Positions 1 to 7,882 of a DNA stretch of 15,868 bases are shown here, piece after piece. The stretch spans positions 1-15,868 of the forward strand of contig CALKWS010000238.1 of NCBI GenBank assembly GCA_938004115.1, read 5' to 3'. Within the stretch, counting starts at the first letter, position 1, and every line of letters starts with the position of its first letter. The DNA is from an uncultured Ruaniaceae bacterium (lineage in GTDB: Bacteria; Actinomycetota; Actinomycetes; Actinomycetales; Beutenbergiaceae). A program made the position numbers and the translations under genes. Under the pieces are notes generated by a model, which was not told where the DNA came from, did no database searches, and saw nothing but the letters and a program-made list of their open reading frames with translations.

Positions 1-1935
1 CTGGCTACGGACGGTGACTACGTCTATATCGGCCCAGCCGGCCACAGCGCGGTCTGGCGGCTTGATCCGCGTACCGGTGAAGCAGAGGCGTGGGCACACG
101 TCGGTCCCGGTACGACGTGGTACTACTCCATGACAGTGCGCGACGGGTACCTCTATATCGGTACCTATCCGGATTGCATGGTGCGACGGGTCAGGCTCTC
201 CGATGCTTCGGTTCAGACCTATGGCCGGGTATCAGAATCGCTCTACGCGACTGCAGTCGCCGTCGACGATCAGCATGTGTTTGCCGGTTCAGCGGCGCCG
301 GGCAAACTGCTGCGTTGGCCGAAGGAAGGTGGTGAATCCATTGATCTCACGGCGCAGTTGAGCGACTCACCGGTCGGCATCTTGGATCTCGCCGTCAGCG
401 GGGGATACGTCTATATCGCCAGTGGCCGGCAGTTGATCTCGATCCGTCCCGACGGAACCGACCGGGTTGAGCGGGAGATTCCGGCAGACGATCGCTATAT
501 CGACCAGTTGTCGGTGGCCGCTGACGGCACCGTGTACGCCATTGCGCGTTTGACAACCAACGTCTACCGGATCACACCCACCGGGATGGACAAGGTAGGC
601 AAACCCGCCGGAGATATGGAGAACCAACTACTTCAGCCCACGCCGGAGGGGCGCCTTCTCGGGGTGAGCGGACTCGGGCACATCTGGAACCTGGAGCCGG
701 GCGGGAGCGCCGATATCTGGGACACCGCCACACGTGGTTTCGGGTATCCCGAGGTGGTGCAGTCGATGCTGCTCAGCAGCCAGGGGCTCGTTTGGGTGGG
801 CGGTCATTACGCGATGACCGTGCACGATACGGCCGCGGGCGAGAATGTGCGCTTCGACGTCAACGGTGAGCCCAAGGCTCTCGCAGAGGGCAGCGACGGC
901 ATGATCTATGCCGGACTCTATCCAAGTGCGCAGATCGCGAGCATCGATCCAGAGAGCAACGCAATCACGGTACTTGGGACGCTAGGCAATCAGCAGATGC
1001 GTATCCGGGACATGGACGTCGACGAGGATCGGGGCCAATTGCTCGTCGCCTCCGGGCCATCCGGTGGACTGCACACTGGAGCGCTGACTTTCGTGGACGT
1101 GGACACCGGTGAGTTCGAAGTGAGGCGCGACTACCTACCAGATCAAGCAGTCATGGCGGTGGCGATCCACGATTCGACCGCTTACATCGTTGGTGACACC
1201 TACGGCGAGGGCACTTCAGGGCCGGTCCGGGACGCCGCCCAGGTGGCGGCGGTGGACTTGGACAGTCGCGAACTGCTTTGGCGTGAGGAATTGCGCGACG
1301 ACTGGCTCTCCTACGAAGACGTGCTGGTCTCCGATGGTGTGCTCTACCTCATGGGCAGGAGACCGGCCGGAATCTGGTTCGGGTACGACCTGCAATCTCG
1401 CACCATCGTTCGGGAAGGTGATCTGGGTGGCTACGGCTCCTTCGGCACCGCCGCGGGCCGAGTGTTCAGCTGGGTGCACTGGGCCGAGCAGATTCGCGAA
1501 CTGCCCACAACTCACAGCGAGGGCCGCTTACTCCACGGGAGCGTTCCCACGGGCTGGTACAACAACCCGGTGTTCAACATCGTGCCCACCAGCGACGCAA
1601 CATGGGGGATGCACGGCACCGACCTCGCCCTGTTTCAACTTTCGAGCCAGGACGACGAACGCTCAACGGGGGAGCTTCTGGCGCAGTTGCAGGCGGCGAC
1701 CCGCGATTACATCCGCAGCGGAGAGGTCGGCGGTCCGTTGGCTGATCAAACAACCAACGCTCTGGCTCAGGCGCAAAGGCATTACCAGAACCACCGTGCG
1801 CAGCCGGCCGTAGTCGCCCTGGAGCGCTATGTGCGACACCTGGAGAACCCGAAGGGACCGGATACGTTGAGCGACCGGGCTCAGCGTGATCTGCTCGACC
1901 GGGCTGATATCGTTCTGCGCCTGCTGAGGCGATAA
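1..1935 (+). CDS. Beta-propeller protein with C-terminal FIMAH-type helical domain, 5' end missing
   Basis: The frame is open from the first base, so the start lies upstream; 644 residues are visible. Visible residues 1 to about 555 are repeated beta-strand units with blade-like signatures such as YIGTYPDC and YAGLYPSAQI, alternating with DPxTG-type turns. This is typical of a multi-bladed propeller of PQQ/WD-like fold. A block around visible residue 361 (GALT, then TGEFE, then PDQ) is shared with the two propeller proteins at the right end. In both of those the equivalent Ala is residue 502, so about 141 residues (0.42 kb) are probably missing, including any signal peptide. Residues 557-644 form an Ala/Leu/Arg-rich helical module (GPLADQTTNAL, RHLENPKGPDTLS) matching the FIMAH domain as I recall it from secreted bacterial enzymes. 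Substrate and activity are unknown. The gene is followed by a strong hairpin and convergent with the oxidoreductase at 2110. Confidence 0.88.
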   Translation: MATDGDYVYIGPAGHSAVWRLDPRTGEAEAWAHVGPGTTWYYSMTVRDGYLYIGTYPDCMVRRVRLSDASVQTYGRVSESLYATAVAVDDQHVFAGSAAPGKLLRWPKEGGESIDLTAQLSDSPVGILDLAVSGGYVYIASGRQLISIRPDGTDRVEREIPADDRYIDQLSVAADGTVYAIARLTTNVYRITPTGMDKVGKPAGDMENQLLQPTPEGRLLGVSGLGHIWNLEPGGSADIWDTATRGFGYPEVVQSMLLSSQGLVWVGGHYAMTVHDTAAGENVRFDVNGEPKALAEGSDGMIYAGLYPSAQIASIDPESNAITVLGTLGNQQMRIRDMDVDEDRGQLLVASGPSGGLHTGALTFVDVDTGEFEVRRDYLPDQAVMAVAIHDSTAYIVGDTYGEGTSGPVRDAAQVAAVDLDSRELLWREELRDDWLSYEDVLVSDGVLYLMGRRPAGIWFGYDLQSRTIVREGDLGGYGSFGTAAGRVFSWVHWAEQIRELPTTHSEGRLLHGSVPTGWYNNPVFNIVPTSDATWGMHGTDLALFQLSSQDDERSTGELLAQLQAATRDYIRSGEVGGPLADQTTNALAQAQRHYQNHRAQPAVVALERYVRHLENPKGPDTLSDRAQRDLLDRADIVLRLLRR

Positions 1936-2050
1936 ACTCCCAGTGATGCGGGGCCGTGCGGTCGGGCATTGCACAGGTCTCCGCAGCGACTCTTCTTGGT
2001 CGGCGGCGGCACCGAGGCGGGGCGCATCCGGAAATCCAGCCCGAATGTGA

Positions 2051-2087
2051 CGGGCCCCCGGATCGCACCATGCGATCCGGGGGCCCG
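2051..2087. terminator. Bidirectional hairpin terminator between convergent genes
   Basis: A perfect 17-bp inverted repeat (2051-2067 pairing with 2071-2087) encloses a 3-nt loop, CCA. It lies 115 bases after the stop of the propeller gene and 22 bases after the stop of the oxidoreductase read leftwards. There is no U-tract on either side, which is common for actinobacterial terminators. The remaining bases 1936-2050 show no other structure. Confidence 0.88.
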
Positions 2088-2109
2088 AGTCAACAGCGAT
2101 GAGGCAGGG

Positions 2110-3156
2110 TTACCCCGGGAGCGGCGCCGGACGGACCGGCTTGCCCGTGCGGCCGGATTCGTAGACCGCCTCGATGAAGGCAACCGCGTTCCGTGCCTGC
2201 TCCGGAGTGACCAGTGCCGAGGTGCCGTTGCGCGTCGCATTCACGAAGTCGGCCAGTTGCTGGCGCTGGATGTACTCGCTCTCGGTGATGCCGAGCGCCT
2301 CCAGGTCCGGATTCTCGATGGCGGCTTCCTGAGGGCCGTCCACGGTCTCGAAGTGGGTGATCTGTTCCTTGACCGTGACGATGGTGCCCTTGTCGCCCAT
2401 GATGTTCACCCGGATCTGCGGCGGTGCGAATGCGGCCGTGGTGGCCAGGAACGTCATGAACGCACCGCTCTTCAGGCGGGCGGTGATGGTGACGGTGTCC
2501 TCCACCTCGATCCGCTCGTGTGCGAGCAGGCCGGTGTGGGCGTAGACCTCCTCCACGTCACCGAGCAGCCACAGCGCCAGGTCCACCAGGTGCACGCCCT
2601 GGTTCATCAGTGCTCCACCGCCGTCCATCGCCCAGGTGCCCCGCCAGCCGGCGGAGTCGTAGTACTCCTGGGTGCGCCACAGCGGCACCTCGATCGCCGC
2701 CGAGGTGATCCGACCGAGGCCGCCGTCGTCGATGAACTGCTTGATGAACTGGTTTGCCGGGGCGAAGCGGCGCTGGCTCACCACCGACAACACCTTGCCG
2801 GCCTGACGCGCCGCCTGCAGGATCTCGTCCGCGGCCGCCACACTGATCTCGATCGGCTTCTCCAGCAGCACGTGCTTACCCGCTTGCAGGGCGGCGATGG
2901 TCAGGTCCTTGTGTAGACCCGAGGGCACCGCGATCACCACGGCGTCCAGGTCCTCCAGCGCGAGAAGAGCCTCCACGCTGTCCACCCCCGGCACACCGTG
3001 GGCCTGTGCGAACTCCTCCACCAGTGCTTCGTTGGTGTCGAAGACTCCGGCGAGGCGAGCGGGGGTGTCAGGGGCGGCGAACCGTTCCACGTGTTGACGG
3101 CCGATGATGCCCAGGCCGATAACGCCGATGGCCAGTTCTTCGGATCCAGTGTTCAT
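2110..3156 (-). CDS. Gfo/Idh/MocA family oxidoreductase (canonical type)
   Basis: This is a 348-residue NAD(P)-dependent dehydrogenase of the glucose-fructose oxidoreductase / inositol dehydrogenase family, expected in the cytosol acting on a sugar, polyol or derivative. The Rossmann fingerprint GLGIIG is at residues 14-19. The EKP motif with the catalytic-type lysine (K100) is at 99-101. The second-domain motif GGGALMNQGVH..D is at 179-192, with H189 as the likely acid/base. Length is normal for the family. The start overlaps the stop of the upstream gene (ATGA, 3153-3156) and has GGAGG seven bases before it, so translation is probably coupled. It resembles the protein at 4181-5209 most closely (both have LMNQGVH and a YY..AGWR stretch), suggesting an old duplication. 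Substrate cannot be assigned from sequence. Confidence 0.93.
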   Translation of the reverse strand: MNTGSEELAIGVIGLGIIGRQHVERFAAPDTPARLAGVFDTNEALVEEFAQAHGVPGVDSVEALLALEDLDAVVIAVPSGLHKDLTIAALQAGKHVLLEKPIEISVAAADEILQAARQAGKVLSVVSQRRFAPANQFIKQFIDDGGLGRITSAAIEVPLWRTQEYYDSAGWRGTWAMDGGGALMNQGVHLVDLALWLLGDVEEVYAHTGLLAHERIEVEDTVTITARLKSGAFMTFLATTAAFAPPQIRVNIMGDKGTIVTVKEQITHFETVDGPQEAAIENPDLEALGITESEYIQRQQLADFVNATRNGTSALVTPEQARNAVAFIEAVYESGRTGKPVRPAPLPG

Positions 3157-4019
3157 CGGGTGGCCTCCAGTGCCTGGTTGATAGCGGTGAGGACGACGAC
3201 GGGGGAGAGCAGTTGCTCCGCGCTCAGTTGGCCCTTGCCGGCCTTGACTGCGGCGACGAAGGCGTCCAGTGCCGGGGCGTTGTAGTCCGGCCCTAGAGTC
3301 AGCTCGCTGGAGACCACGCCACGTCCGTGTACGGCGGTGGCGTGGAAGGGCACGCGACCCTCGGGCTCGGGGACCACGAACGTGAATGTCACCGTGGTGC
3401 CATCGATCGTGGCGGTGGCCCAGACGGTGTCGCCCTCGCGGCGCGCCTGCGCGGTCAGCTCCCCGGCTCGGACCACGGGGTTGCCCAGGATCTGCAGGGC
3501 GGTCTCGACGTGGTGGATGCCGTAGAAGAACAGCCCGGCATACTCGCTGTCCGGATCGGCAGGTCCGACCACATGCAGGTGCCGCAGCCGGCCATGATCG
3601 GGGTGTTCGGTGCCGAACTGGGTCATCTCCGGTACGAAGCGGAGCGCCGAGGCGGAGATCAGCGTAGAACCCGTTTCCTCGGCGACCTCCAGCAGGGCCG
3701 CGGCATCCTCGATGGTCGTGGCCAGCGGCTTGTCCACCAGGACCGGGATACCGGCGCGCAACAACGGCTCGGCGGCCTGCCGGTGCAGGCCCCCGTCGCG
3801 GTTACACACGATCGCGGCGTCGACCTGGCCGATCAGGTCGGCCGGCTCATCAACGATCAGGTCCAGGCCGCCGTAAGCCGCCAGTTCCTGGTTGTGGTCG
3901 GTGCGCCCACCGCTCAGGGCCACCGCGCGGTGTCCGGGGTGACGGTCCTCGAGGTTGAGGAAACGGATGAAATGCTTGACATGAGAGTTCTCGGTGCCGA
4001 CGAAGCCGACGCGCAGCAT
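3153..4019 (-). CDS. Short, divergent Gfo/Idh/MocA family oxidoreductase
   Basis: A 288-residue protein, first gene of a leftward two-gene operon. The start at 4019 is chosen over an in-frame ATG at 4037 and the longer extension to 4085 because AAAGGA lies seven bases before it and the protein then begins directly with the first Rossmann strand (LRVGFVG). The usual GxGxxG is replaced by GTENSH at residues 8-13. DKP at 96-98 stands where EKP is usual. The second-domain histidine motif is FYGIHHVE at 166-172 instead of GG...H..D. The C-terminal domain is shorter than in canonical members. The fold assignment is safe but cofactor use and activity are not. It could be a true dehydrogenase with altered specificity or a partner subunit of the coupled canonical enzyme. 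The gene diverges from 4181 across a control region with two operators. Confidence 0.87.
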   Translation of the reverse strand: MLRVGFVGTENSHVKHFIRFLNLEDRHPGHRAVALSGGRTDHNQELAAYGGLDLIVDEPADLIGQVDAAIVCNRDGGLHRQAAEPLLRAGIPVLVDKPLATTIEDAAALLEVAEETGSTLISASALRFVPEMTQFGTEHPDHGRLRHLHVVGPADPDSEYAGLFFYGIHHVETALQILGNPVVRAGELTAQARREGDTVWATATIDGTTVTFTFVVPEPEGRVPFHATAVHGRGVVSSELTLGPDYNAPALDAFVAAVKAGKGQLSAEQLLSPVVVLTAINQALEATR

Positions 4020-4065
4020 TGACGTGTCCTTTGGCATAGATGATTGATTCGGGACCAGTCTTGTG

Positions 4066-4079
4066 TGCAAGCGGTTGCA
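4066..4079. promoter_or_regulatory. LacI-type operator, site 1
   Basis: TGCAAGCGGTTGCA is a palindrome with matching TGCAA/TTGCA arms around CG; with flanks it extends to GTGCAA...TTGCAC. It falls between the proposed -35 and -10 of the leftward operon. The same motif recurs at five other places, always upstream of genes. Confidence 0.8.
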
Positions 4080-4103
4080 CGTCAAGCCCCTCTATGAGCG
4101 CAC

Positions 4104-4117
4104 TGCAACCGGTTGCG
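4104..4117. promoter_or_regulatory. LacI-type operator, site 2
   Basis: TGCAACCGGTTGCG contains a perfect 12-bp palindrome, GCAACCGGTTGC (4105-4116). Its centre is 38 bp from that of site 1. It overlaps the proposed -35 box of the rightward operon that starts at 4181. Confidence 0.8.
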
Positions 4118-4180
4118 AACAGCAGTGCCGGGGTCTAGGTTGGTGGCACAGCGAATTCCTCTGAACCGTATGGAGCACCG

Positions 4181-5209
4181 ATGCAACAGTCACTCGGGAT
4201 CGGAATGCTGGGTCTGGGCGCAGTGGGCGTCAACCACGCCCGGGCACTGCGCGAGTTGTCCGACCAGGTTCGCCTGGTCGCGTTCAGCGGCGGGAACCCG
4301 GAACGGGCCGCCGAGGCCGGTTGGCCCGAGGCGCAACAGGTGGGCCACGAGGAGCTGATCACCACGCCGGGGGTGGACGTGGTGGCGATCTGTTCCCCCA
4401 GTGAGTTACATGCCGAGCAGGCGATCGCGGCACTGGAGGCCGGCAAGGATGTGCTGGTGGAGAAGCCGATCGCTCTCACCGTGGCCGACGCCGAGCGGAT
4501 CGTGGAGACTGCGCGGGCGCGGGGCCGCACCGTCTCCGCCGTCGCCCAGCGCCGGCTGGAGCCGGAGTACGCGGCCGTACACCGGCTGATGCAGGCCGGG
4601 GATCTGGGCCAGTTGCGCCTGGCCACCACCCACGTGCACTGGTGGCGCGACGACGACTACTACGCCGCGGCCGGGTGGCGCACACAGATGGCTGCCGGTG
4701 GCGGTTCGCTGATGAACCAGGGCGTGCACAACGCGGACCTGCTGACCTGGCTGGGAGGACCGGTGACGGAGGTGACCGCGCAGTACGGCACCCTCGGGCA
4801 CCAGATGGACGCCGAGGACACCACCGTGGCCACGGTGCGGTTCGCCAGCGGAGCCCTGGGCCTGATCAGCACCTCCACGGCCACACCGCCGGGATCGGAT
4901 GCCACCGTGACCTTGCACTTCGACCGGGGCACCATCGAACTCGGCCAGGGCGAGATCATCAGATGGGACATCGACGCACCGCAACCGGACCTCAGTGCCG
5001 GCGGTGGGCCCGCCAGCGGGGCAGCCGATCCGGCCGCGATCGGGATCGCGGGGCACCTGGCGCAATGGCAAGACCTGGTCGATGCGATCCGTCAGGGCCG
5101 CGCTCCGGTGATCGACGCGCGCGCCGGCGCGAACGTCGTGCGCCTCATCTGCGCCATCTACAAGGCGGCAGAGACCGGACAGCGGGTTCGACCGGAGGAG
5201 TTGTCATGA
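4181..5209 (+). CDS. Gfo/Idh/MocA family oxidoreductase (canonical type)
   Basis: A 342-residue NAD(P)-dependent dehydrogenase, first gene of the rightward operon. The Rossmann fingerprint GLGAVG is near the N-terminus, EKP with the catalytic-type lysine is at residues 94-96, and GGGSLMNQGVHNADL supplies the second-domain histidine. The start has GGAG five bases upstream. It is the closest relative in the window of the protein at 2110-3156, so each divergent operon has one canonical and one divergent family member, in opposite gene order. Its stop overlaps the next start (ATGA, 5206-5209), so the two are probably translated in a coupled way. A sugar or glycoside substrate is likely from the family; which one is unknown. 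Confidence 0.93.
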   Translation: MQQSLGIGMLGLGAVGVNHARALRELSDQVRLVAFSGGNPERAAEAGWPEAQQVGHEELITTPGVDVVAICSPSELHAEQAIAALEAGKDVLVEKPIALTVADAERIVETARARGRTVSAVAQRRLEPEYAAVHRLMQAGDLGQLRLATTHVHWWRDDDYYAAAGWRTQMAAGGGSLMNQGVHNADLLTWLGGPVTEVTAQYGTLGHQMDAEDTTVATVRFASGALGLISTSTATPPGSDATVTLHFDRGTIELGQGEIIRWDIDAPQPDLSAGGGPASGAADPAAIGIAGHLAQWQDLVDAIRQGRAPVIDARAGANVVRLICAIYKAAETGQRVRPEELS

Positions 5210-6207
5210 GGGTCGCGATCCTGGGCGCAGCCCACTTCCACGTGAACTATGCACTCGAGGAACTCAAGCATCGCCCGGACCTGAAACTGGTGGGCGCCGC
5301 GGAATCCGATCCGGCGATGCGGGAGCAGTTCCTCGGCGATCTTCCCGGCGAGGCGCCGGTGTATGCGAGCGTGGAGGAGTTGACCGCTGCGGTCGACTTC
5401 GACGTCGCCCTGGTGGCCGGGGTGTACAACCAACGGGCCGCCGCGACCCTGGCCGCCCTCGACTCGGGCGCGCACGTGCTCGCGGACAAGCCGCTGTGCA
5501 CCTCCCTGGACGACCTCGATCGGATCGAACGCGCCGCCGAACGCGCGAACAAGCACGTCTCGGTGGTCTTCGAGAAGCGGTTCTATCCGGCCACCCTGGC
5601 GCTGCAGCGCCTCCTCGATGACGGCGTGCTCGGGAAGATCGCCCTCGTGGCCTCCACCGGACCGCACAAACTGCGCCAGCACACCCGTCCGGAGTGGTTC
5701 CTGGACTCCCGTCGCTACGGCGGGATCGCCGGGGACCTCCCGGTACACGACATCGACCTGGTGCTGTCCATGACGGGAGCCACATCGGGCACGGTGAGCG
5801 CCGTGACCGGCAATGCCCGTCCGGATGACCATCCCGGTTTCGACGACCACGTGGCGCTGCTCCTGCACGCCGGGGACGCCGTGGCCACCATCGAGGCGAA
5901 CTGGCTCTCTCCGGAGGCCGCGGATGTGCACGGCCACTACCGGATGCGGGTGGCCGGGTCGGAGGGCACCGCTGAACTGGACTGGGCCTACCACTCCCTG
6001 CGGGTGGCCACGCACGATCGCGGTACCTGGGAGGAGCCGCTCGGGGAGGCGGTGCGCCCGGCCAAGTACTTCTTCGACGCCGTCGCGGCGGGAGAAGAAC
6101 CGCAGGTGACCACTGCGGCGAGCCTGCTGGCTACGCGCGTGGCACTGCTGGCCCAGCGCAGCGCGGACAACGGCGGCGCGCAGCAGTCCTGGTCAGCCCC
6201 GGCCTGA
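5206..6207 (+). CDS. Divergent Gfo/Idh/MocA family oxidoreductase
   Basis: A 333-residue protein, second gene of the operon. The ATG at 5206 is preceded by a strong GGAGGAG (5194-5200) and overlaps the previous stop; a longer in-frame extension upstream is antisense-like noise and is not used. The nucleotide-binding loop is GAAHFH (residues 7-12) instead of GxGxxG. DKP is at 94-96. The second-domain motif is GGIAGDLPVHDIDL, with H181 and D184 in the expected catalytic places. It shares the unusual His-ending loop with the short member at 3153-4019 (GTENSH). The canonical-plus-divergent pairing on both sides suggests the two types act in sequence or together, which is inference. Confidence 0.9.
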   Translation: MRVAILGAAHFHVNYALEELKHRPDLKLVGAAESDPAMREQFLGDLPGEAPVYASVEELTAAVDFDVALVAGVYNQRAAATLAALDSGAHVLADKPLCTSLDDLDRIERAAERANKHVSVVFEKRFYPATLALQRLLDDGVLGKIALVASTGPHKLRQHTRPEWFLDSRRYGGIAGDLPVHDIDLVLSMTGATSGTVSAVTGNARPDDHPGFDDHVALLLHAGDAVATIEANWLSPEAADVHGHYRMRVAGSEGTAELDWAYHSLRVATHDRGTWEEPLGEAVRPAKYFFDAVAAGEEPQVTTAASLLATRVALLAQRSADNGGAQQSWSAPA

Positions 6208-6247
6208 GCCGGGACCCTGGTGCCCCGGCCTGAGCCGGGACCCTGGT
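6196..6247 (+). repeat. Perfect 26-bp tandem duplication at the operon end, two hairpins
   Basis: Bases 6196-6221 are repeated exactly at 6222-6247. The first copy starts on a codon boundary and includes the last three sense codons and the stop of the oxidoreductase gene; the second lies in the gap before the convergent DUF4127 gene. Each copy holds a 6-bp stem, CCCGGC/GCCGGG, with a CTGA loop (6198-6213 and 6224-6239). A further weak hairpin, CCCGC/GCGGG, lies at 6263-6282. These may act together as the terminator of the two converging units. Confidence 0.85.
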
Positions 6248-6290
6248 CCGAGTTGGCCTTGGCCCGCCTGAGCCTGAGCGGGGACGGGGT

Positions 6291-7763
6291 TCAGCCGGCG
6301 ACGTCCAGGTCGAAATCGACCGTGAAGGTGTAATCCCAGATCAGGCGTGCCCGCCGGACCCTGATGCCCTGCAGCGCGGACACCCTCCCCGCCCAGGTAT
6401 CCAACTCCGCGGTGATGCGCTCGGCCAACGCCTCGATCTCCTCCAGCGGGGGATCGGTGAGCCCGCGCTCGGCCAGTTCGCGTTGGATCCCAAGGCGCAC
6501 CACGGGTAGATAGTGACCGTCCTTGATGATCTTGTTGGCCAGGAACAACCGGCGTTGCTCGGCGGCCTGTGAGGAGGGATCCAGCACGCTGCTGACCGCG
6601 GCGGCCACCGTGGTGCCGATCGTGTTGCCGGCAGTGTTCCATCCGCCGTAGGCGACCAGGTCACCCAGTACGCCGGCCTCATCCAGCGCCTCCACGAGCA
6701 GCGGATCGGAGCCGTTGGCATACCGCACGTCGGCCAACGCCACGGACTTGCCGGCGGCCAGTTCGGATCCGACCAGGGCGGCCGTGGCGCGCACCTGGTC
6801 GGCATCGGGCTCTTCGGGGGGCGCCATCACCCAGTCCCCGGGCACGGCAGCCGGGGCGTGCACCACCAGGACCAGGTCAGCCTCGCCGTCGACCGGCTGT
6901 GCGCCGGAGGCGCGGATCTGCCGGGTGATGGTGTTCATCACGGGCCGGTCCTCATACGGCGCGATACGGTCAAGGCCGCCCGGCTCGGCGCACCGCACCG
7001 CCATCGTGGGCGTGCGTCCGGCCCGCGCGGCGGCGACCCGGGCCACCAGGACGGCGGGTACCTCATCGGCCCCGGGATAGAACGGCACGTCGGTGCCCAA
7101 CCGGTCGTTCCACTCCTGCAGCATCTCCCGCTCCACCGCCGGGAACCCGCGGGGGCCGGTGTCATCGGAGGTCATGATCAGCGTGTCGATGACGCCCTGG
7201 GCGTGCAGTTGCATCGCTGCCAGGTTGGCCACGTGGTTGCGCAGGCGCCGTCCGGACAGGTCGTGCAGGTACGACGGCGGGACCGCAGCGCGCGCGGCCG
7301 CCACCGCGTCGTCGTCGGCCTCTCCCTGCCGGCGCTCGTGCCACAGCCGGGACCAGTCGCTGATGCGCTGGCCGTGGGTGGCCCAGTACTCCGGTTCCTG
7401 GCGCGAGCGGCCGGGGTTGTCATAGTGCGGGAGCCGGGTGATGACCTGGTACGCGGTCACCGGCGCATCCAGTTCGGCGAGGACGTCCAGGCGCTGCACC
7501 ACCTCGCTGAGGCGATCCGAGGTGAGCCGGGAGGGGACCAGGCCACCGTGCGCCAACAGGTCGAGGGAGGCCACCACGTGATCGACCTGCGGACCGACCT
7601 GTCGCAACCACGCCACGAGCGCCTCGATGGAAGCGGGCTGATGGAACCGGGGTAGCGCCTCGGGCGGCGGGGTGAGCACCTCTGCTCCGGCACACCGGCC
7701 GATCCACGCCGCATAGCCCAGCGTGTTCGGCCGTTCGTCGGGTGGTAGCAGTGCAATGCGCAT
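6291..7763 (-). CDS. DUF4127 family protein
   Basis: A 490-residue protein whose motifs match the uncharacterised DUF4127 family: LPPDERPNT at residues 6-14, SLDLLAHGGLVPSR at 66-79, a central SDDTGPRGFPAVE stretch, and YGGWNTAGNTIGTT in the last third. These positions and the length are usual for the family. The start at 7763 is preferred over an in-frame ATG at 7814: it has AGGA about five bases upstream, and the protein then begins with the conserved first strand MRIALLPPDERP. No signal peptide or membrane segment is visible, so it is probably cytosolic. No reaction is established for this family to my knowledge. Conserved Asp, Ser, Arg and Asn clusters suggest an enzyme rather than a structural protein. 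It shares an operator region with the 2-hydroxyacid dehydrogenase operon. Confidence 0.92.
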   Translation of the reverse strand: MRIALLPPDERPNTLGYAAWIGRCAGAEVLTPPPEALPRFHQPASIEALVAWLRQVGPQVDHVVASLDLLAHGGLVPSRLTSDRLSEVVQRLDVLAELDAPVTAYQVITRLPHYDNPGRSRQEPEYWATHGQRISDWSRLWHERRQGEADDDAVAAARAAVPPSYLHDLSGRRLRNHVANLAAMQLHAQGVIDTLIMTSDDTGPRGFPAVEREMLQEWNDRLGTDVPFYPGADEVPAVLVARVAAARAGRTPTMAVRCAEPGGLDRIAPYEDRPVMNTITRQIRASGAQPVDGEADLVLVVHAPAAVPGDWVMAPPEEPDADQVRATAALVGSELAAGKSVALADVRYANGSDPLLVEALDEAGVLGDLVAYGGWNTAGNTIGTTVAAAVSSVLDPSSQAAEQRRLFLANKIIKDGHYLPVVRLGIQRELAERGLTDPPLEEIEALAERITAELDTWAGRVSALQGIRVRRARLIWDYTFTVDFDLDVAG

Positions 7764-7882
7764 GAGGGTCCTGATCGTCGGGAAACGGGCGAGCGTACCT
7801 ATCCTAAGGTGCAACCGCTTGCAACTGCGACGTTCGCCTCGTTAGGCTGGCAGGGCAATCCGGACCTGCTGGAAGTGGAGCC
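7764..7882. promoter_or_regulatory. Divergent promoter region of the DUF4127 gene and dehydrogenase operon
   Basis: A 119-bp gap. Rightward, TTGCAA (7819-7824), 18 bp and TAGGCT (7843-7848) form a good promoter, followed by GGAAG (7871-7875) and the ATG at 7883. Leftward, the same self-complementary TTGCAA reads as a -35 with TAGGTA (7801 to 7796) 17 bp away. Both start sites would be controlled by the single operator at 7810-7823. The boxes are read by eye. Confidence 0.55.
7810..7823. promoter_or_regulatory. LacI-type operator, site 3
   Basis: TGCAACCGCTTGCA has perfect TGCAA/TTGCA arms with an asymmetric centre. It overlaps the shared -35 element between the DUF4127 gene and the dehydrogenase operon. 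Confidence 0.78.

Larger units (their letters stand above)
4020..4180. promoter_or_regulatory. Divergent control region of the two oxidoreductase operons
   Basis: This 161-bp gap separates the divergent operons. Rightward, TTGCGA (4113-4118), 17 bp and TAGGTT (4136-4141) make a plausible housekeeping promoter, followed about 30 bases later by GGAG and the ATG at 4181. Leftward, TTGACG (read from 4085 to 4080), 17 bp and AAGACT (4062 to 4057) is a weaker candidate. The distal operator overlaps the rightward -35. The proximal operator fills the spacer of the leftward candidate. Both arrangements would suit repression by a LacI-type protein. Promoter boxes are read by eye. Confidence 0.55.

Noticed and set aside
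1969..2916. Open frame on the plus strand opposite the oxidoreductase at 2110-3156
   Set aside because: It is antisense to a well-supported gene, crosses the terminator hairpin at 2051-2087, and its translation has no recognisable fold; long antisense frames are usual at this GC content.
7764..7814. Earlier ATG for the DUF4127 protein
   Set aside because: It would overlap the operator and promoter, and family members begin with the strand found at the 7763 start.
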